A DNA stretch of 64,000 bases from Mycolicibacterium moriokaense (GCF_003347205.1 NZ_QQBJ01000015.1:62001-126000); one strand, 5' to 3'. Positions 24,209 to 35,121 are shown, counted from the stretch's first letter. Notes: a model not told the origin generated them from the sequence alone. Translations and numbers: made by a program.

Positions 24209-25090
24209 TCAGTACTGGCCGGGGCCGCGGCCCGCCATCTCCTCCAGCCTGCGGATCCGGTCCTCGACCGGCGGGTGGGTGGAGAACAGCTTGCCGATCC
24301 GCTCGCCGGAGCGGAACGGGCTGGCGATCATCAGGTGCGCCTGGTCGGCCAACTGCGGCTCCGGCGGCAGCGGCGCCTGCTGCACGCCGCCGCTGATCTT
24401 TCGCAGCGCCGACGCCAGCGCCAGCGGGTCGCCGGTCAGTTCGGCGCCGGACTGGTCGGCCTGATACTCGCGCGACCGCGAAACGGCCATCCGCACCAGC
24501 GTGGCGGCGATCGGGCCGAGCAGCGAAACCAGCAGCAGCGCAAAAGGATTCGCGCCGCCGTCCCGGTTGCCGCCGAACAGGCTGGCGAACATGGCGAAGT
24601 TGGCCAGCCCGGTGATCACCGACGCCAGCGCTCCGGCCACGCACGAGATGAGGATGTCGCGGTTGTAGACGTGCGACAGCTCGTGGCCGAGCACCGCGCG
24701 CAGCTCACGCTCGTTGAGGATCTGCAGGATGCCCGTCGTACAGCACACCGCCGCGTTGCGGGGGTTGCGGCCGGTCGCGAACGCGTTCGGGTTGGCCGTG
24801 TCGCTGATGTACAGCCGCGGCATCGGCTGGTGCGCCGTGGTGGCCAGTTCCCGCACCACCTTGTACATGAACGGCGCCTGCACCTCGGTGACCGGCTGCG
24901 CATGCATCGCCCGCAAAGCCAGCTTGTCGCTGTTGAAGTAGACGTAGACGTTCATGCCGACGGCGAACAGCACCGCCAGCCCCAGGATCGCGGTGTTGCG
25001 GAACAGCGCGCCGATGAACACGATCAGCGCCGACATCCCCACCAGCAGCAGAAATGTCTTGAACCTGTTCGCGGTCGGGTGCCAAGTCAT
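24209..25090 (-). CDS. htpX: HtpX membrane zinc metalloprotease
   Basis: 293 aa. Membrane helices at about residues 12-32 and 34-54, then the zinc site '[15 protein letters not shown]' (HExxH, here HELSH) and a later Glu in '[15 protein letters not shown]'. HtpX degrades misfolded membrane proteins with the catalytic site on the cytoplasmic face. Orthologue of M. tuberculosis Rv0563, again beside grcC1. Full length. Confidence 0.95.
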   Translation of the reverse strand: MTWHPTANRFKTFLLLVGMSALIVFIGALFRNTAILGLAVLFAVGMNVYVYFNSDKLALRAMHAQPVTEVQAPFMYKVVRELATTAHQPMPRLYISDTANPNAFATGRNPRNAAVCCTTGILQILNERELRAVLGHELSHVYNRDILISCVAGALASVITGLANFAMFASLFGGNRDGGANPFALLLVSLLGPIAATLVRMAVSRSREYQADQSGAELTGDPLALASALRKISGGVQQAPLPPEPQLADQAHLMIASPFRSGERIGKLFSTHPPVEDRIRRLEEMAGRGPGQY

Positions 25091-25112
25091 CAGCGTCGTC
25101 CTCCGATGTGTA

Positions 25113-25135
25113 TCCCGCTTCTCACGTGGGCGGGA
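25113..25135 (-). terminator. Weak hairpin after grcC1
   Basis: TCCCGC (25113-25118) pairs with GCGGGA (25130-25135) around an 11-base loop, between the grcC1 stop and the htpX start. It may end or attenuate grcC1 transcription. No T-run. Confidence 0.35.
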
Positions 25136-25177
25136 AGTCTCCGCTTCACCAACGCCTAGTAGACCACCGCGGGTTCC

Positions 25178-26191
25178 TCAGCCGTGGCGGTTGACGGTGT
25201 AGTCCACCAGCGACGCCAGCGCCTGCCTGCCGGGGCCCTCCGGGAGGTTCGCCAGCTCGTCGCGGGCCTGTGCGGCATATCGGGCGACGGTCTGCTTGGC
25301 TGCCGCCATGCCGGGCGAGCTGCGCAGCAGGCTCAGCGCCTCGGCCAGCTCGTCGTCGTCCTCAACCGGGCCGGTGAGCAGTTCCCGCAGCCGGTCGGCG
25401 TCCTCGCCCGTTTCGCGCAGCGCATAGAGCACCGGCAGCGTGTGCACGCCCTCACGCAGGTCGGTGCCGGGCACCTTGCCGGACTCGTCGGGGTCGCTGT
25501 CGATGTCGATGATGTCGTCGGAGATCTGGAACACCGTGCCGACGATCCCGCCGAGCCTGCTCAGCCTCTCGATCTGCTCCTCGTTGGCGCCGGAGAACGT
25601 GCCGCCGAACCGGCCGGACGCGGCGATCAGGCAGGCCGTCTTCTCGTAGACCACCTTCAGGTAGTGCTCGACGGAGTCGACATGGTCGGCCGCCCCGCGG
25701 GTCTCCCGCATCTGGCCCGTCACCAGCTGGGCGAACGTCTCGGCGATCACGCGCACCGCGTCCGGGCCGAGCCGTGAGACCAGCCGGGACGCCGTCGCGA
25801 ACAGGTAGTCGCCGGCCAGGATCGCGATGTTGTTGCTCCACCTGGCGTTCGCGCTGGGCGCACCGCGGCGCACCTGCGCCTCGTCCATCACGTCGTCGTG
25901 GTACAGCGTCGCCAGGTGCACCAGCTCGATGACCGCGCCCGCCACGGTGACCTGCCAGTTGTCCGGATCGGGACCCAGCCGCGCCGACAGCACGGTGAAC
26001 AGCGGGCGGAAGCGCTTCCCGCCGGCCTGGAAGAGGTGCTGGACGGCCTCGGCCATCAATTCGTCGGCTTTGCCCAGCTCAGTGGACATCAAGTCTTCGA
26101 TACGGGCCACGCCGTCGCGGACGTCCTGCGCAAACGCGGCGTCGCCGAAGTCCACGCCCGCGACCACGCTCCCCGGTGTCCTCACCCTCAC
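25178..26191 (-). CDS. grcC1: Long-chain polyprenyl diphosphate synthase
   Basis: 337 aa. Trans-prenyltransferase with both Asp-rich motifs: 'LYHDDVMDEAQVRRG' and 'ISDDIIDIDSDPDESGK'. 'AGGKRFRPLFTVLSA' binds the diphosphate. It probably makes the isoprenoid tail of menaquinone, in keeping with the surrounding men genes. Start: ATG at 26191, but a GTG two codons in (26185, 'RTPGSVVAGVDFGD') matches the M. tuberculosis start better. Divergent from menJ. Confidence 0.9.
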   Translation of the reverse strand: MRVRTPGSVVAGVDFGDAAFAQDVRDGVARIEDLMSTELGKADELMAEAVQHLFQAGGKRFRPLFTVLSARLGPDPDNWQVTVAGAVIELVHLATLYHDDVMDEAQVRRGAPSANARWSNNIAILAGDYLFATASRLVSRLGPDAVRVIAETFAQLVTGQMRETRGAADHVDSVEHYLKVVYEKTACLIAASGRFGGTFSGANEEQIERLSRLGGIVGTVFQISDDIIDIDSDPDESGKVPGTDLREGVHTLPVLYALRETGEDADRLRELLTGPVEDDDELAEALSLLRSSPGMAAAKQTVARYAAQARDELANLPEGPGRQALASLVDYTVNRHG

Positions 26192-26206
26192 AACATACTG
26201 GGAGTC

Positions 26207-27427
26207 ATGGACACCAGAGCTGACGTGGTCGTCGTCGGCGCCGGACCCGCGGGCTCGGCCGCCGCCGCATGGGCCGCCCGTGGCGGCCGCGACGTGCTGG
26301 TGATCGACTCCGCGCAGTTCCCCCGCGACAAAGCGTGCGGCGACGGCCTGACCCCGCGCGCCATCGCCGAGATGCGCTCACTGGGCCTCGGGTCATGGCT
26401 GGACGGCCGCATCGCCCACCACGGCCTGCGGATGTCCGGGTTCGGCGCGGACGTCGAGATCCCGTGGCCGGGTCCGTCGTTTCCGAAGACCAGCAGCGCG
26501 GTGCCCCGCACCGAACTCGACGACCGGATCCGCATGGTCGCGGTGGACGACGGTGCGAAGATGATGCTGGGCGTCAAAGCCGTTGATGTGAAACATGATT
26601 CGACAGGGCGGGTGGCATCCGTCTTGCTGGATTCCGGCGTCGAGGTCGGCTGTTCGCATCTGATCGTCGCCGACGGCGCGCGGTCCACTTTGGGGCGCGC
26701 GCTCGGTCGGGAGTGGCACAAGGAGACGGTCTACGGGGTGGCGATCCGCGGGTACATCGCGTCGCCGCGGGCAAGCGAGCCGTGGATCACGTCGCATCTG
26801 GAACTGCGCTCACCCGAGGGCGAGGTGCTGCCCGGCTACGGCTGGATCTTCCCGCTGGGCAACGGCGAGGTGAACATCGGCGTCGGCGCGCTGGCGACCG
26901 CGAAACGGCCCGCCGATGCCGCGCTGCGCCCGTTGATGTCCTACTACGCGTCACTGAGACGTAAGGAATGGGGCTTCGCGGGCGAACCCCGCCTCGGGTT
27001 GTCCGCGCTGCTGCCGATGGGCGGCGCCGTGTCTCAGGTGGCGGGGCCCAATTGGATGCTGATCGGCGACGCCGCGGCGTGTGTGAACCCGCTCAACGGC
27101 GAGGGCATCGACTACGGGCTGGAGACCGGTCGGCTGGCCGCGGAGATGCTGGACTCTGGCGACCTGACATCCGCGTGGCCCACCGTGCTGCAACAGCACT
27201 ACGCGCGCGGGTTCTCGGTCGCCCGACGGCTCGGGCTGCTGCTGACGATTCCGCGGTTCCTGCCGTCGACCGGGCCGATCGCGATGCGCTCGGAGTTCTT
27301 GATGAACATCGCGGTGCGGGTGATGGCCAACCTCGTCACCGACGAGGACGCGGACTGGATCGCCCGGGTGTGGCGGCGTGCGGGCGCCGGGTCGCGACGT
27401 CTCGACCGTCGCCCCCCGTTCACCTGA
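26207..27427 (+). CDS. menJ: MenJ, menaquinone beta-isoprene reductase
   Basis: 406 aa flavoprotein of the geranylgeranyl reductase family. FAD motif 'VVVVGAGPAGSAAAAWAARG' near the N-terminus, 'RDKACGDGLTPRA', and the second FAD motif 'LIGDAAACVNPLNGEGIDYGLE'. Orthologue of M. tuberculosis Rv0561c, which hydrogenates the second isoprene unit of menaquinone to give MK-9(II-H2). Starts only 15 bp from the divergent grcC1. Confidence 0.92.
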   Translation: MDTRADVVVVGAGPAGSAAAAWAARGGRDVLVIDSAQFPRDKACGDGLTPRAIAEMRSLGLGSWLDGRIAHHGLRMSGFGADVEIPWPGPSFPKTSSAVPRTELDDRIRMVAVDDGAKMMLGVKAVDVKHDSTGRVASVLLDSGVEVGCSHLIVADGARSTLGRALGREWHKETVYGVAIRGYIASPRASEPWITSHLELRSPEGEVLPGYGWIFPLGNGEVNIGVGALATAKRPADAALRPLMSYYASLRRKEWGFAGEPRLGLSALLPMGGAVSQVAGPNWMLIGDAAACVNPLNGEGIDYGLETGRLAAEMLDSGDLTSAWPTVLQQHYARGFSVARRLGLLLTIPRFLPSTGPIAMRSEFLMNIAVRVMANLVTDEDADWIARVWRRAGAGSRRLDRRPPFT

Positions 27428-27433
27428 TCACCG

Positions 27434-27500
27434 GCACCGCGAGGGTGCGTGTTTGCACGCGACACGCCGAAGCTGCACGTACAACTGCGCACGCTCGCGG
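27434..27500 (-). repeat. Long-hairpin intergenic repeat, copy 1 (inverted)
   Basis: On the minus strand it matches the repeat at 27955-28024, including GGCGTGTCG-x-GTGCAAACAC and the terminal CGCGAGCGTGC arms. It lies between menJ and the small gene at 27504, in opposite orientation to the copy on the other side of that gene. Confidence 0.75.
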
Positions 27501-27503
27501 ATG

Positions 27504-27947
27504 ATGAGTGACGTGACGGTCGCGGTCTACCGGGCGCCGATGCGGTCGCGCCGCAGCGACGTCGACTTCGGCGCGACGATCGAGCGCGCCCGGGCGCTGG
27601 GGCTGTGCGGGTTCGGCTCCGGCGGGTCATCGGCCGGCCGCCTGGCCCGGCGCATCGAGCGGTTCCGCGATGTCGAGAACGGCTCGTTCGTCTGGACGCG
27701 CGACCCCGACGGGTTGTACTGGCTGGGTCGCATTCACGGGCCGTATTTCCACGACGACGATGCCGCCGCTGTCGCCGTCGACCTGGTCCATGTCCGCGAG
27801 TGCCTTTGGCTGCCCGAGCCTTTGCTCGAGCCCAACGTGCCTGCCGCCGTCGTCGCCACCTTCGGCCGCGGCGGTCGCAACTTCCAGCAGACGCACGACG
27901 GCACCGTCAGCGCCGAGAGTCAGGCGCTCTGGGACGAATTCAGCTAG
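27504..27947 (+). CDS. Unrecognised small protein flanked by inverted repeats
   Basis: 147 aa; tandem ATGs at 27501 and 27504. No confident family. The pattern 'GSFVWTRDPDGLYWLGRIHGPYFHDDD', then 'DLVHVRECLWL' and 'FGRGGRNFQQTHDG', resembles the small beta-barrel modules found at the N-terminus of some Mrr-type restriction proteins; that is a weak, memory-based likeness. Hairpin repeats flank it in inverted order, as a mobile cassette would be. Confidence 0.6.
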   Translation: MSDVTVAVYRAPMRSRRSDVDFGATIERARALGLCGFGSGGSSAGRLARRIERFRDVENGSFVWTRDPDGLYWLGRIHGPYFHDDDAAAVAVDLVHVRECLWLPEPLLEPNVPAAVVATFGRGGRNFQQTHDGTVSAESQALWDEFS

Positions 27948-27954
27948 TGCCTTT

Positions 27955-28024
27955 GCACCGCGAGCGTGCGCAGTTGCACAAAGATCAGCGGCGTGTCGTG
28001 TGCAAACACGCACGCTCGCGGTGC
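27955..28024 (+). repeat. Long-hairpin intergenic repeat, copy 2
   Basis: Perfect 16-bp outer stem (27955-27970 with 28009-28024) and an inner TTGCACA/TGTGCAA stem give a nearly continuous hairpin. Shares 34 identical bases with copy 3 near 55864-55898. It lies eight bases after the stop of the gene at 27504. Confidence 0.8.
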
Positions 28025-28032
28025 GAAGTGGG

Positions 28033-28076
28033 CCATGCGGCGCAAGGCGGCCATACGGCGCAAGGCGGCCACACGG
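28033..28076. repeat. 18-bp tandem repeat, 2.4 copies
   Basis: Units 28033-28050 and 28051-28068 differ at one base (CCATGCGG/CCATACGG then CGCAAGGCGG), and a partial third unit follows to 28076. It sits between the hairpin repeat and the end of the hydrolase gene. Confidence 0.75.
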
Positions 28077-28078
28077 TG

Positions 28079-29134
28079 TCAGCCCAGCGACTTCGCGAAG
28101 CCGCTGACGTCGCGGATGGTGGCGGCGAACACCTCGGGCAGGTAGCCGCCCAGCAGCAGGTCGCAGCCGTGGCCGGTGCCTGCCACGACACGGCCGACCG
28201 CGGGCACACCGGCGCGCACCAACCGGCGGTAGTAGAGCAGCCCCTCGTCGCGCAGCGGGTCCACCTCGTTGACCGAAATCACATGCGGCGGAAGGCCGCT
28301 GAGCTCATCGTCGGTCGCCTGGCCTGCGTAGCAGGCGGCGTCGCGCGAGTTCTCGCCGGACGGGTCGTAGACCGAGGCGGCGAGTCCCATCACCTCGCGG
28401 CTGAGGAAGTACCCGTCGCATTCCTTCAGCGACGGCAGGTCGTCGGGCTGGGTGTACCAGCGGCCGGACATGAACGGGCACTGCGCATATGCGCCGGCGA
28501 TCTCGTCGAGCCAGCCCTCCCGCTTGGCCTTGTGCAGCGTGGTCAGCGTCAGGTTGCCGCCGCCGGACTCGCCGCAAGTGATGAGGTGGCTGATGCCCAG
28601 GTCCACCCGATTGGCGTAGGTCCAGCGGATCGCCGACGCGCAGTCGTTGAGCCCCGCCGGATACGGATGCGGCCCGAGTCGTCCGCCCGCGTTGCGAAAC
28701 TCCACGCCGACGACGACAAGGCCTGTGGCGGCGAGGTTTTCCCGCGCCCGCGTATAGCTAGCATCGGTCACGCTGTTGATGGCCATCCCGCCGCCGTGGA
28801 AGTGCACCACACCGGGTAGCTCACCCCCGATCGGATTCGGGTGGGTGATGTACAGGGCGATGTCGTTGCCGTCGACGCCGGCGATGGTCGTCGTCATGGT
28901 GACGACGCCTCTCGGGCGCGGCAGGTTCTGCGCCAGCCCCTCGAGGACGGCACCCATCTGCCGCTCCGTCGCCGCGACGGCGGCCAGCCGATCCGCCATC
29001 GGGGCGTCGGGGGCCACCGGCGGCGCGGGCATCCGCCTGTCGAGGCCGAAGCGCGCCAGCGCCGCGACCATCCGGGGATCGGCCCGCGGATCCGTGCCGA
29101 TGGTGGCTTCGGGATCCGCCAGGCGACCGTGCAT
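28079..29134 (-). CDS. Hormone-sensitive-lipase-family hydrolase
   Basis: 351 aa. Oxyanion motif 'VVHFHGGGMAIN' and nucleophile 'TCGESGGGNLTL' place it in the HSL (Lip) esterase family; 'VNEVDPLRDEGLLYYRRLVRAGV' holds the Asp and 'GTGHGCDLLL' the His. It is ten bases after menG on the same strand. Probably an esterase; substrate unknown. Confidence 0.85.
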   Translation of the reverse strand: MHGRLADPEATIGTDPRADPRMVAALARFGLDRRMPAPPVAPDAPMADRLAAVAATERQMGAVLEGLAQNLPRPRGVVTMTTTIAGVDGNDIALYITHPNPIGGELPGVVHFHGGGMAINSVTDASYTRARENLAATGLVVVGVEFRNAGGRLGPHPYPAGLNDCASAIRWTYANRVDLGISHLITCGESGGGNLTLTTLHKAKREGWLDEIAGAYAQCPFMSGRWYTQPDDLPSLKECDGYFLSREVMGLAASVYDPSGENSRDAACYAGQATDDELSGLPPHVISVNEVDPLRDEGLLYYRRLVRAGVPAVGRVVAGTGHGCDLLLGGYLPEVFAATIRDVSGFAKSLG

Positions 29135-29144
29135 GAACGCGACC

Positions 29145-29837
29145 CTAACGCGAGGGCTTCACCGCGGCGTGCAGTGCGACGATGCCGCCGCTGAGGTTCC
29201 GCCACCGCACCGCCGACCAGCCGGCGTCGGAGATCTGACGCGCCAGATCGGCCTGGTCGGGCCACGCCCGGATCGACTCGGCCAGATACACGTAGGCGTC
29301 CGGGTTCGACGACACCCGCCGCGCCATCCGCGGCAGCGCCTGCATCAGGTACTCCTTGTAGACGGTGGCGAACAGCCCGTTCGTCGGCGTGGAGAACTCG
29401 CACACCACGAGCCGGCCCCCCGGCCGCGTGACGCGCGCCATCTCCCGCAGGCCCGCGGTGTGGTCGACGACGTTGCGGAGCCCGAAGCTGATCGTGACCG
29501 CGTCGAACACGCCGTCGGCGAACGGCAACCGCGTCGCGTCGCCCGCCACCTTGGGCACGTCGCGCGTCGCGCCCGCGGCCAGCATTCCGACCGAGAAATC
29601 CGCGGCCACACACCACGCGCCCGACCGGGCCAACTCGACCGTCGAGACCGCGGTACCCGCCGCCAGGTCCAGCACCGCGTCGCCGGGACCGATGCGCAGC
29701 GCCGACCTGGTGGCGCGGCGCCACAGCCGGTCCTGCCCGAGTGAGAGCACCGTGTTCGTCAGGTCGTAGCGCCGGGCCACGGCGTCGAACATCGACGCCA
29801 CCTCACGCGGGTTTTTGTCCAGCGTCGCCCTGCTCAC
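29145..29837 (-). CDS. menG: Demethylmenaquinone methyltransferase
   Basis: 230 aa from GTG 29837; the frame is open further upstream, but '[20 protein letters not shown]' is the family start. Motifs: '[19 protein letters not shown]' (SAM binding), '[25 protein letters not shown]' and '[18 protein letters not shown]' (UbiE signatures). Methylates demethylmenaquinone in the last step of menaquinone synthesis. Orthologue of Rv0558. Divergent from the dehydrogenase gene at 29908. Confidence 0.93.
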   Translation of the reverse strand: MSRATLDKNPREVASMFDAVARRYDLTNTVLSLGQDRLWRRATRSALRIGPGDAVLDLAAGTAVSTVELARSGAWCVAADFSVGMLAAGATRDVPKVAGDATRLPFADGVFDAVTISFGLRNVVDHTAGLREMARVTRPGGRLVVCEFSTPTNGLFATVYKEYLMQALPRMARRVSSNPDAYVYLAESIRAWPDQADLARQISDAGWSAVRWRNLSGGIVALHAAVKPSR

Positions 29838-29872
29838 CACCGAAACGCTACCTGTGAGGTTTCGCCGAGCGG

Positions 29873-29899
29873 GAATGCCGGGCGCCGTTGTGGGCATTC
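29873..29899. promoter_or_regulatory. Inverted repeat GAATGCC-N13-GGCATTC
   Basis: Perfect 7-bp arms at 29873-29879 and 29893-29899, just before the dehydrogenase start at 29908 and in the 70-bp divergent promoter region shared with menG. A candidate operator; the regulator is unknown. TAGCGT on the minus strand (29851-29846) could be the menG -10. Confidence 0.4.
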
Positions 29900-29907
29900 T
29901 GCACAAC

Positions 29908-30732
29908 GTGACGCAAAAAGTTTGGTTCATCACCGGGACATCACGAGGCTTCGGCAGGGAGTGGGCGATCGCGGCCCTGCAGCGCGGCGACAAGGTCGCC
30001 GCCGCCGCGCGCGACACCGCGACGCTGGGCGACCTCTCCGACAAATTCGGCGACGCGCTATTGCCGATCCAGCTCGACGTGACCGACCGCGACGCGGACT
30101 TCGCGGCGGTCAAGGCTGCCCACGACCACTTCGGCCGGCTCGACATCGTCGTCAACAACGCGGGCTACGGGCACTTCGGCTTCATCGAGGAGCTCACCGA
30201 GGCCGAGGCGCGCGCCCAGATCGAGACCAACGTGTTCGGCGCGCTGTGGATCACCCAGGCGGCGCTGCCGTACCTGCGTGCCCAGCGCAGCGGCCACATC
30301 ATCCAGGTGTCGTCGATCGGCGGCATCACCGCGTTCCAGAACGTCGGCATCTACCACGCGTCCAAGTGGGCGCTCGAAGGGTTCTCCCAGGCGCTGGCGC
30401 AGGAGGTCGCGCCGTTCAACATCCACGTGACGCTGATCGAGCCCGGCGGCTTCGACACCGACTGGGCCGGTCCGTCGTCCAAGCGCTCCGCGCCCCTGGC
30501 CGACTACAAAGAGGTGCACGAGCAGGCCGACAGGGCGCGTGCGCAGCGGGTGTCGAAGCCCGGCGATCCGACCGCGTCGGCGACAGCGATCCTCAAGGTG
30601 GTCGACGCGCCCGAGCCGCCGTTGCGGGTGTTCTTCGGCGAGGCGCCGCTGGCGCTGGCCAAGGCCGACTACGAGAACCGGCTGGCGACCTGGGAACAGT
30701 GGCAGCCGGTCGCCGTCGAGGCGCAGGGCTGA
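29908..30732 (+). CDS. Short-chain dehydrogenase/reductase
   Basis: 274 aa from GTG 29908. '[19 protein letters not shown]' binds NAD(P); '[11 protein letters not shown]', catalytic Ser in '[13 protein letters not shown]' and Tyr-Lys in '[17 protein letters not shown]' complete the classical SDR active site. '[10 protein letters not shown]' closes the pocket. Substrate unknown. Confidence 0.88.
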   Translation: MTQKVWFITGTSRGFGREWAIAALQRGDKVAAAARDTATLGDLSDKFGDALLPIQLDVTDRDADFAAVKAAHDHFGRLDIVVNNAGYGHFGFIEELTEAEARAQIETNVFGALWITQAALPYLRAQRSGHIIQVSSIGGITAFQNVGIYHASKWALEGFSQALAQEVAPFNIHVTLIEPGGFDTDWAGPSSKRSAPLADYKEVHEQADRARAQRVSKPGDPTASATAILKVVDAPEPPLRVFFGEAPLALAKADYENRLATWEQWQPVAVEAQG

Positions 30733-30786
30733 CGGTTGCTCCGGTCGGCTTTATGACCAATCCGTAATGATTCGCCCGTTCGCTAA

Positions 30787-31884
<1,098 letters not shown>

Positions 31885-31958
31885 CCCCCAGCCTGGCTCG
31901 GCCTGGCTCGGCCCGTGCCCGGGCCGACAAACGGCCGAACGCGCAGTAGTGCGGCGGT

Positions 31959-31983
31959 GTTTCACCCATCCGGGCCCGGGTAA
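31959..31983 (+). promoter_or_regulatory. Sigma-F-type promoter of the aconitase gene
   Basis: GTTT (31959-31962), 15-base spacer, GGGTAA (31978-31983). The start codon follows at 32035, with GCGGGAGGA as ribosome site. Confidence 0.6.
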
Positions 31984-32034
31984 TCGACCGGGGATCGGGT
32001 AGGAGAAGCGCCCTGCGCACTGCGGGAGGATCGG

Positions 32035-33990
32035 ATGCCGTCGAACGTCACACGCAAGCTGATCGAGTCGCATCTGGCGTCGGGAGACATGACGCCCGGG
32101 GAAGAGATCGCCATCCGGATCGACCAGACGTTGACGCAAGACGCCACCGGCACCCTGGTCATGCAGGAGTTGGAGGCGCTCGGACTGGACCAGGCGCACA
32201 CCGAACTCAGCGTGCAGTACGTCGACCACAACCTGCTGCAGACCGACGAGAAGAACGCCGAGGACCACGAGTATCTGCGCACAGCCGCCCAGCGCTTCGG
32301 CCTGTGGTTCTCCAAACCCGGCAACGGGGTTTCGCACCCCACCCACATGCAGCGCTTCGGCATCCCCGGCAAGACCATGGTGGGCTCGGATTCGCACACC
32401 CCCGCCGCCGGTTCGCTGGGCATGCTGGCCATCGGGGTCGGCGGCCTCGAGGTGGCGGTCGCCATCGCGGGCAAGCCGCTGCACCTGCGCATGCCCGAGG
32501 TGTGGGGCGTGCGGCTGCACGGTGAACTGCCGGACTGGTGTTCGGCCAAGGACGTCATCCTCGAGATGCTGCGCCGCCACGACGTCAAGGGCGGGTTGAA
32601 CCGGATCATCGAGTACCACGGGCCGGGGCTGGCGAACCTGACCGCGATGGACCGCCACGTCATCGCGAACATGGGCGCCGAACTCGGCGCCACCACGACG
32701 GTCTTTCCCAGCGACGAGGCCGTCCGCGACTTCCTGCGGGCCGAGGGACGCGAGGACGACTGGACGCAACTTCTCGCCGACGACGGCGCCACCTACGACA
32801 TCGACGAGGATCTCGACCTCTCCGAACTCGAGCCGCTGATTGCCAAGCCGTCGTCACCGGGCAACGTCGTACCCGTCAGTGACGTTGCGGGCGAACAGAT
32901 TTCGCAGGTGGTCATCGGTTCGAGCGCCAACCCTGGGTTGCGCGACTTCGCGATCGCCGCCGCGATGGTGAAGGGACGTCAGACCTCCGCCGAAGTCAGC
33001 TTCGACGTGAATCCGACGTCGCGCGAGATTCTCACCGACCTGACGAAGATGGGTGCGACGACGTCCTTGATCATCGGCGGTGCGCGGATCCACCAGGCCG
33101 GCTGCATGGGCTGCATCGGCATGGGCCAGGCGCCGGCGACCAATCACAACTCGCTTCGCACCATGCCGCGCAACTTCCCCGGCCGGTCCGGCACCAAAGA
33201 GGACAAGGTCTGGCTGTGTTCGCCGGAGACCGCTGCGGCGTCCGCGCTCACCGGCGTGATCACCGACCCTCGGGCGTGGGCGAAGGACGAGGACGTCGGT
33301 TATCCGACGCTGGACCTGCCCGAGCGGCACACCATCAACACCGAGATGCTCGTCCCTCCGCTGGACCCCACCGAGGCGCAGCAGATCACGCCGGTCAAGG
33401 GCCCGAACATCTCCGAACTGCCAGAGCCCCAACCGCTCTTGGACGAGTTCGAGGCACCGGTGTTGCTGAAGGTCGGCGACAACATTTCCACCGACGAGAT
33501 CTCACCCGCAGGCGCCAGGGCGCTGCCGTTCCGGTCCAACATTCCCAAGCTGGCCGAATTCAGCTTCACCCAGATCGACGAGTCCTATCCCCGACGCGCG
33601 CAAGAGGCCGCCGAAAGCGGGCACATCGTGATCGGCGGGGACAACTACGGGCAAGGGTCCTCCCGCGAGCATGCCGCGATCGCGCCGCGATACCTGGGCC
33701 TGAAGGTGGTGATCGCCAAGTCCTTCGCGCGCATCCACTGGCAGAATCTCGCGAACTTCGGGGTGCTGGCACTGGAATTCGTCGACGAGCAGGACTACGA
33801 CGGCGTCGATCAGGACGACACCCTGTCGCTCGCCGGTCTGCACGCGGCCGTGGAAGGCGAAGACCCCATCGAGGTCAAGAACCTGTCGAAGAAGTCGTCG
33901 TTCCAGGTGCGCCATCGGCTCTCGCCCCGGCAGGCGCAATACATCCTGGCCGGCGGGCTGATCCCGCAACTGGCCCGCGCCCGCGCCTGA
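32035..33990 (+). CDS. Putative aconitate hydratase (Aquifex/mitochondrial-like type)
   Basis: 651 aa. 'KTMVGSDSHTPAAGSLGMLAIGVGG', 'RIHQAGCMGCIGMGQAP' (two of the 4Fe-4S cysteines, the third in 'DKVWLCSPETAAASA'), and C-terminal swivel 'GDNYGQGSSREHAAIAPRYLG'. About 250 residues shorter than the usual AcnA of mycobacteria, so it is a second, separate aconitase-like enzyme. The sigma-F-like promoter suggests stress or stationary-phase use. Substrate could be citrate or another 2-hydroxyacid. Confidence 0.88.
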   Translation: MPSNVTRKLIESHLASGDMTPGEEIAIRIDQTLTQDATGTLVMQELEALGLDQAHTELSVQYVDHNLLQTDEKNAEDHEYLRTAAQRFGLWFSKPGNGVSHPTHMQRFGIPGKTMVGSDSHTPAAGSLGMLAIGVGGLEVAVAIAGKPLHLRMPEVWGVRLHGELPDWCSAKDVILEMLRRHDVKGGLNRIIEYHGPGLANLTAMDRHVIANMGAELGATTTVFPSDEAVRDFLRAEGREDDWTQLLADDGATYDIDEDLDLSELEPLIAKPSSPGNVVPVSDVAGEQISQVVIGSSANPGLRDFAIAAAMVKGRQTSAEVSFDVNPTSREILTDLTKMGATTSLIIGGARIHQAGCMGCIGMGQAPATNHNSLRTMPRNFPGRSGTKEDKVWLCSPETAAASALTGVITDPRAWAKDEDVGYPTLDLPERHTINTEMLVPPLDPTEAQQITPVKGPNISELPEPQPLLDEFEAPVLLKVGDNISTDEISPAGARALPFRSNIPKLAEFSFTQIDESYPRRAQEAAESGHIVIGGDNYGQGSSREHAAIAPRYLGLKVVIAKSFARIHWQNLANFGVLALEFVDEQDYDGVDQDDTLSLAGLHAAVEGEDPIEVKNLSKKSSFQVRHRLSPRQAQYILAGGLIPQLARARA

Positions 33991-33993
33991 GGC

Positions 33994-35121
33994 TCAGGCG
34001 GCCTTGACGCCGCGGGTGCCCAGCACCGCCTCGTAGTGGCCGATCAGCTCGTCGCAGATGGCCGGCCAGGTGCGGCCGAGCACGCTGCGCCGGGCGGCCA
34101 CCGAATACCGCGCGCGTTCGGCGAGCAGGTGATCCACCGAGGTGGACAGTCGGCGCTCGAACTCGGCGACCGGCAGCAGCACGCCGGTGTGCATGGGCGA
34201 CACCAGATCTCGCGGCCCGCCCGCATCGGGTGCGATGACCGGCAGGCCCGACGCCATCGCCTCCTGTACGGCCTGACAGAAGGTCTCATGCTCGCCGGGG
34301 TGGACGAAGACATCCATGCTCGCGTAGGCCGTGGCGAGTTCCTCGCCGTAGAGCGCACCGGTGAATACGGCGCTCGGCAACTGGCTTTCGAGCTTCGCCC
34401 GGTCCACGCCGTCGCCGACCACGACGAGTTGCAGGTCGTCGCGTCGGTCCAGCACCGCCAGCCGCTCGACGTGCTTCTCGGGAGCCAGCCGGCCGACGAA
34501 GCCGACGACGGGCTTGCCGTCGGGTGACCACCGGCTGCGCAACCGCTCGTCGCGCGCGGACGGCGCGTAACCGGCGATGTCGACACCGCGCGCCCACTTG
34601 TGCACCCGAGGGATACGATGGGCGACAAGGTTTTCCATCGCCGCCGTCGACGGCGCCAGCGTGCGGTCGACGCGGCTGTGCACCATCCGGGTCCACGCCC
34701 AGGCCGCCCGGGCAGTGAACCCGATTCCGTAGCTCTGCGCGAACCCGGCGACATCGGTCTGGAAGATCGCGACGGTCGGGATCCCAAGATAGCGGGCGGC
34801 GTGCATACCACCCCAGCCGAGCAACGCCGGCGAGGCGAGGTGAACGACGTCGGGGTCGAATCCCCTGAGCACCTTGACCATTCGGGGCCGCGGCACGCCA
34901 AGCGGAAGCGACGTGATCTTCGGGAACATCTTCGACGGCACCCGATGGACCCGGACGCCGTCGTGCACACGGTCGGCGGGCGGTTCGCCGCGCGGTGTGT
35001 CGGGGGCGATGACGAGGACTTCGTGTCCGTGGTGGCGGAGGTGCTCGATCACCCGAAGCACCGAGTTGGTGACGCCGTTGACATTCGGGAGGAAGGACTC
35101 TGCGACGATCGCAACGCGCAC
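33994..35121 (-). CDS. mgtA: GDP-mannose-dependent alpha-mannosyltransferase MgtA
   Basis: 375 aa from GTG 35121 ('[20 protein letters not shown]'). GT4/GT-B fold with '[15 protein letters not shown]' and the EX7E motif '[27 protein letters not shown]'. The M. tuberculosis orthologue Rv0557 adds mannose to a glucuronosyl-diacylglycerol glycolipid. Ends three bases from the convergent aconitase gene. Confidence 0.9.
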   Translation of the reverse strand: MRVAIVAESFLPNVNGVTNSVLRVIEHLRHHGHEVLVIAPDTPRGEPPADRVHDGVRVHRVPSKMFPKITSLPLGVPRPRMVKVLRGFDPDVVHLASPALLGWGGMHAARYLGIPTVAIFQTDVAGFAQSYGIGFTARAAWAWTRMVHSRVDRTLAPSTAAMENLVAHRIPRVHKWARGVDIAGYAPSARDERLRSRWSPDGKPVVGFVGRLAPEKHVERLAVLDRRDDLQLVVVGDGVDRAKLESQLPSAVFTGALYGEELATAYASMDVFVHPGEHETFCQAVQEAMASGLPVIAPDAGGPRDLVSPMHTGVLLPVAEFERRLSTSVDHLLAERARYSVAARRSVLGRTWPAICDELIGHYEAVLGTRGVKAA

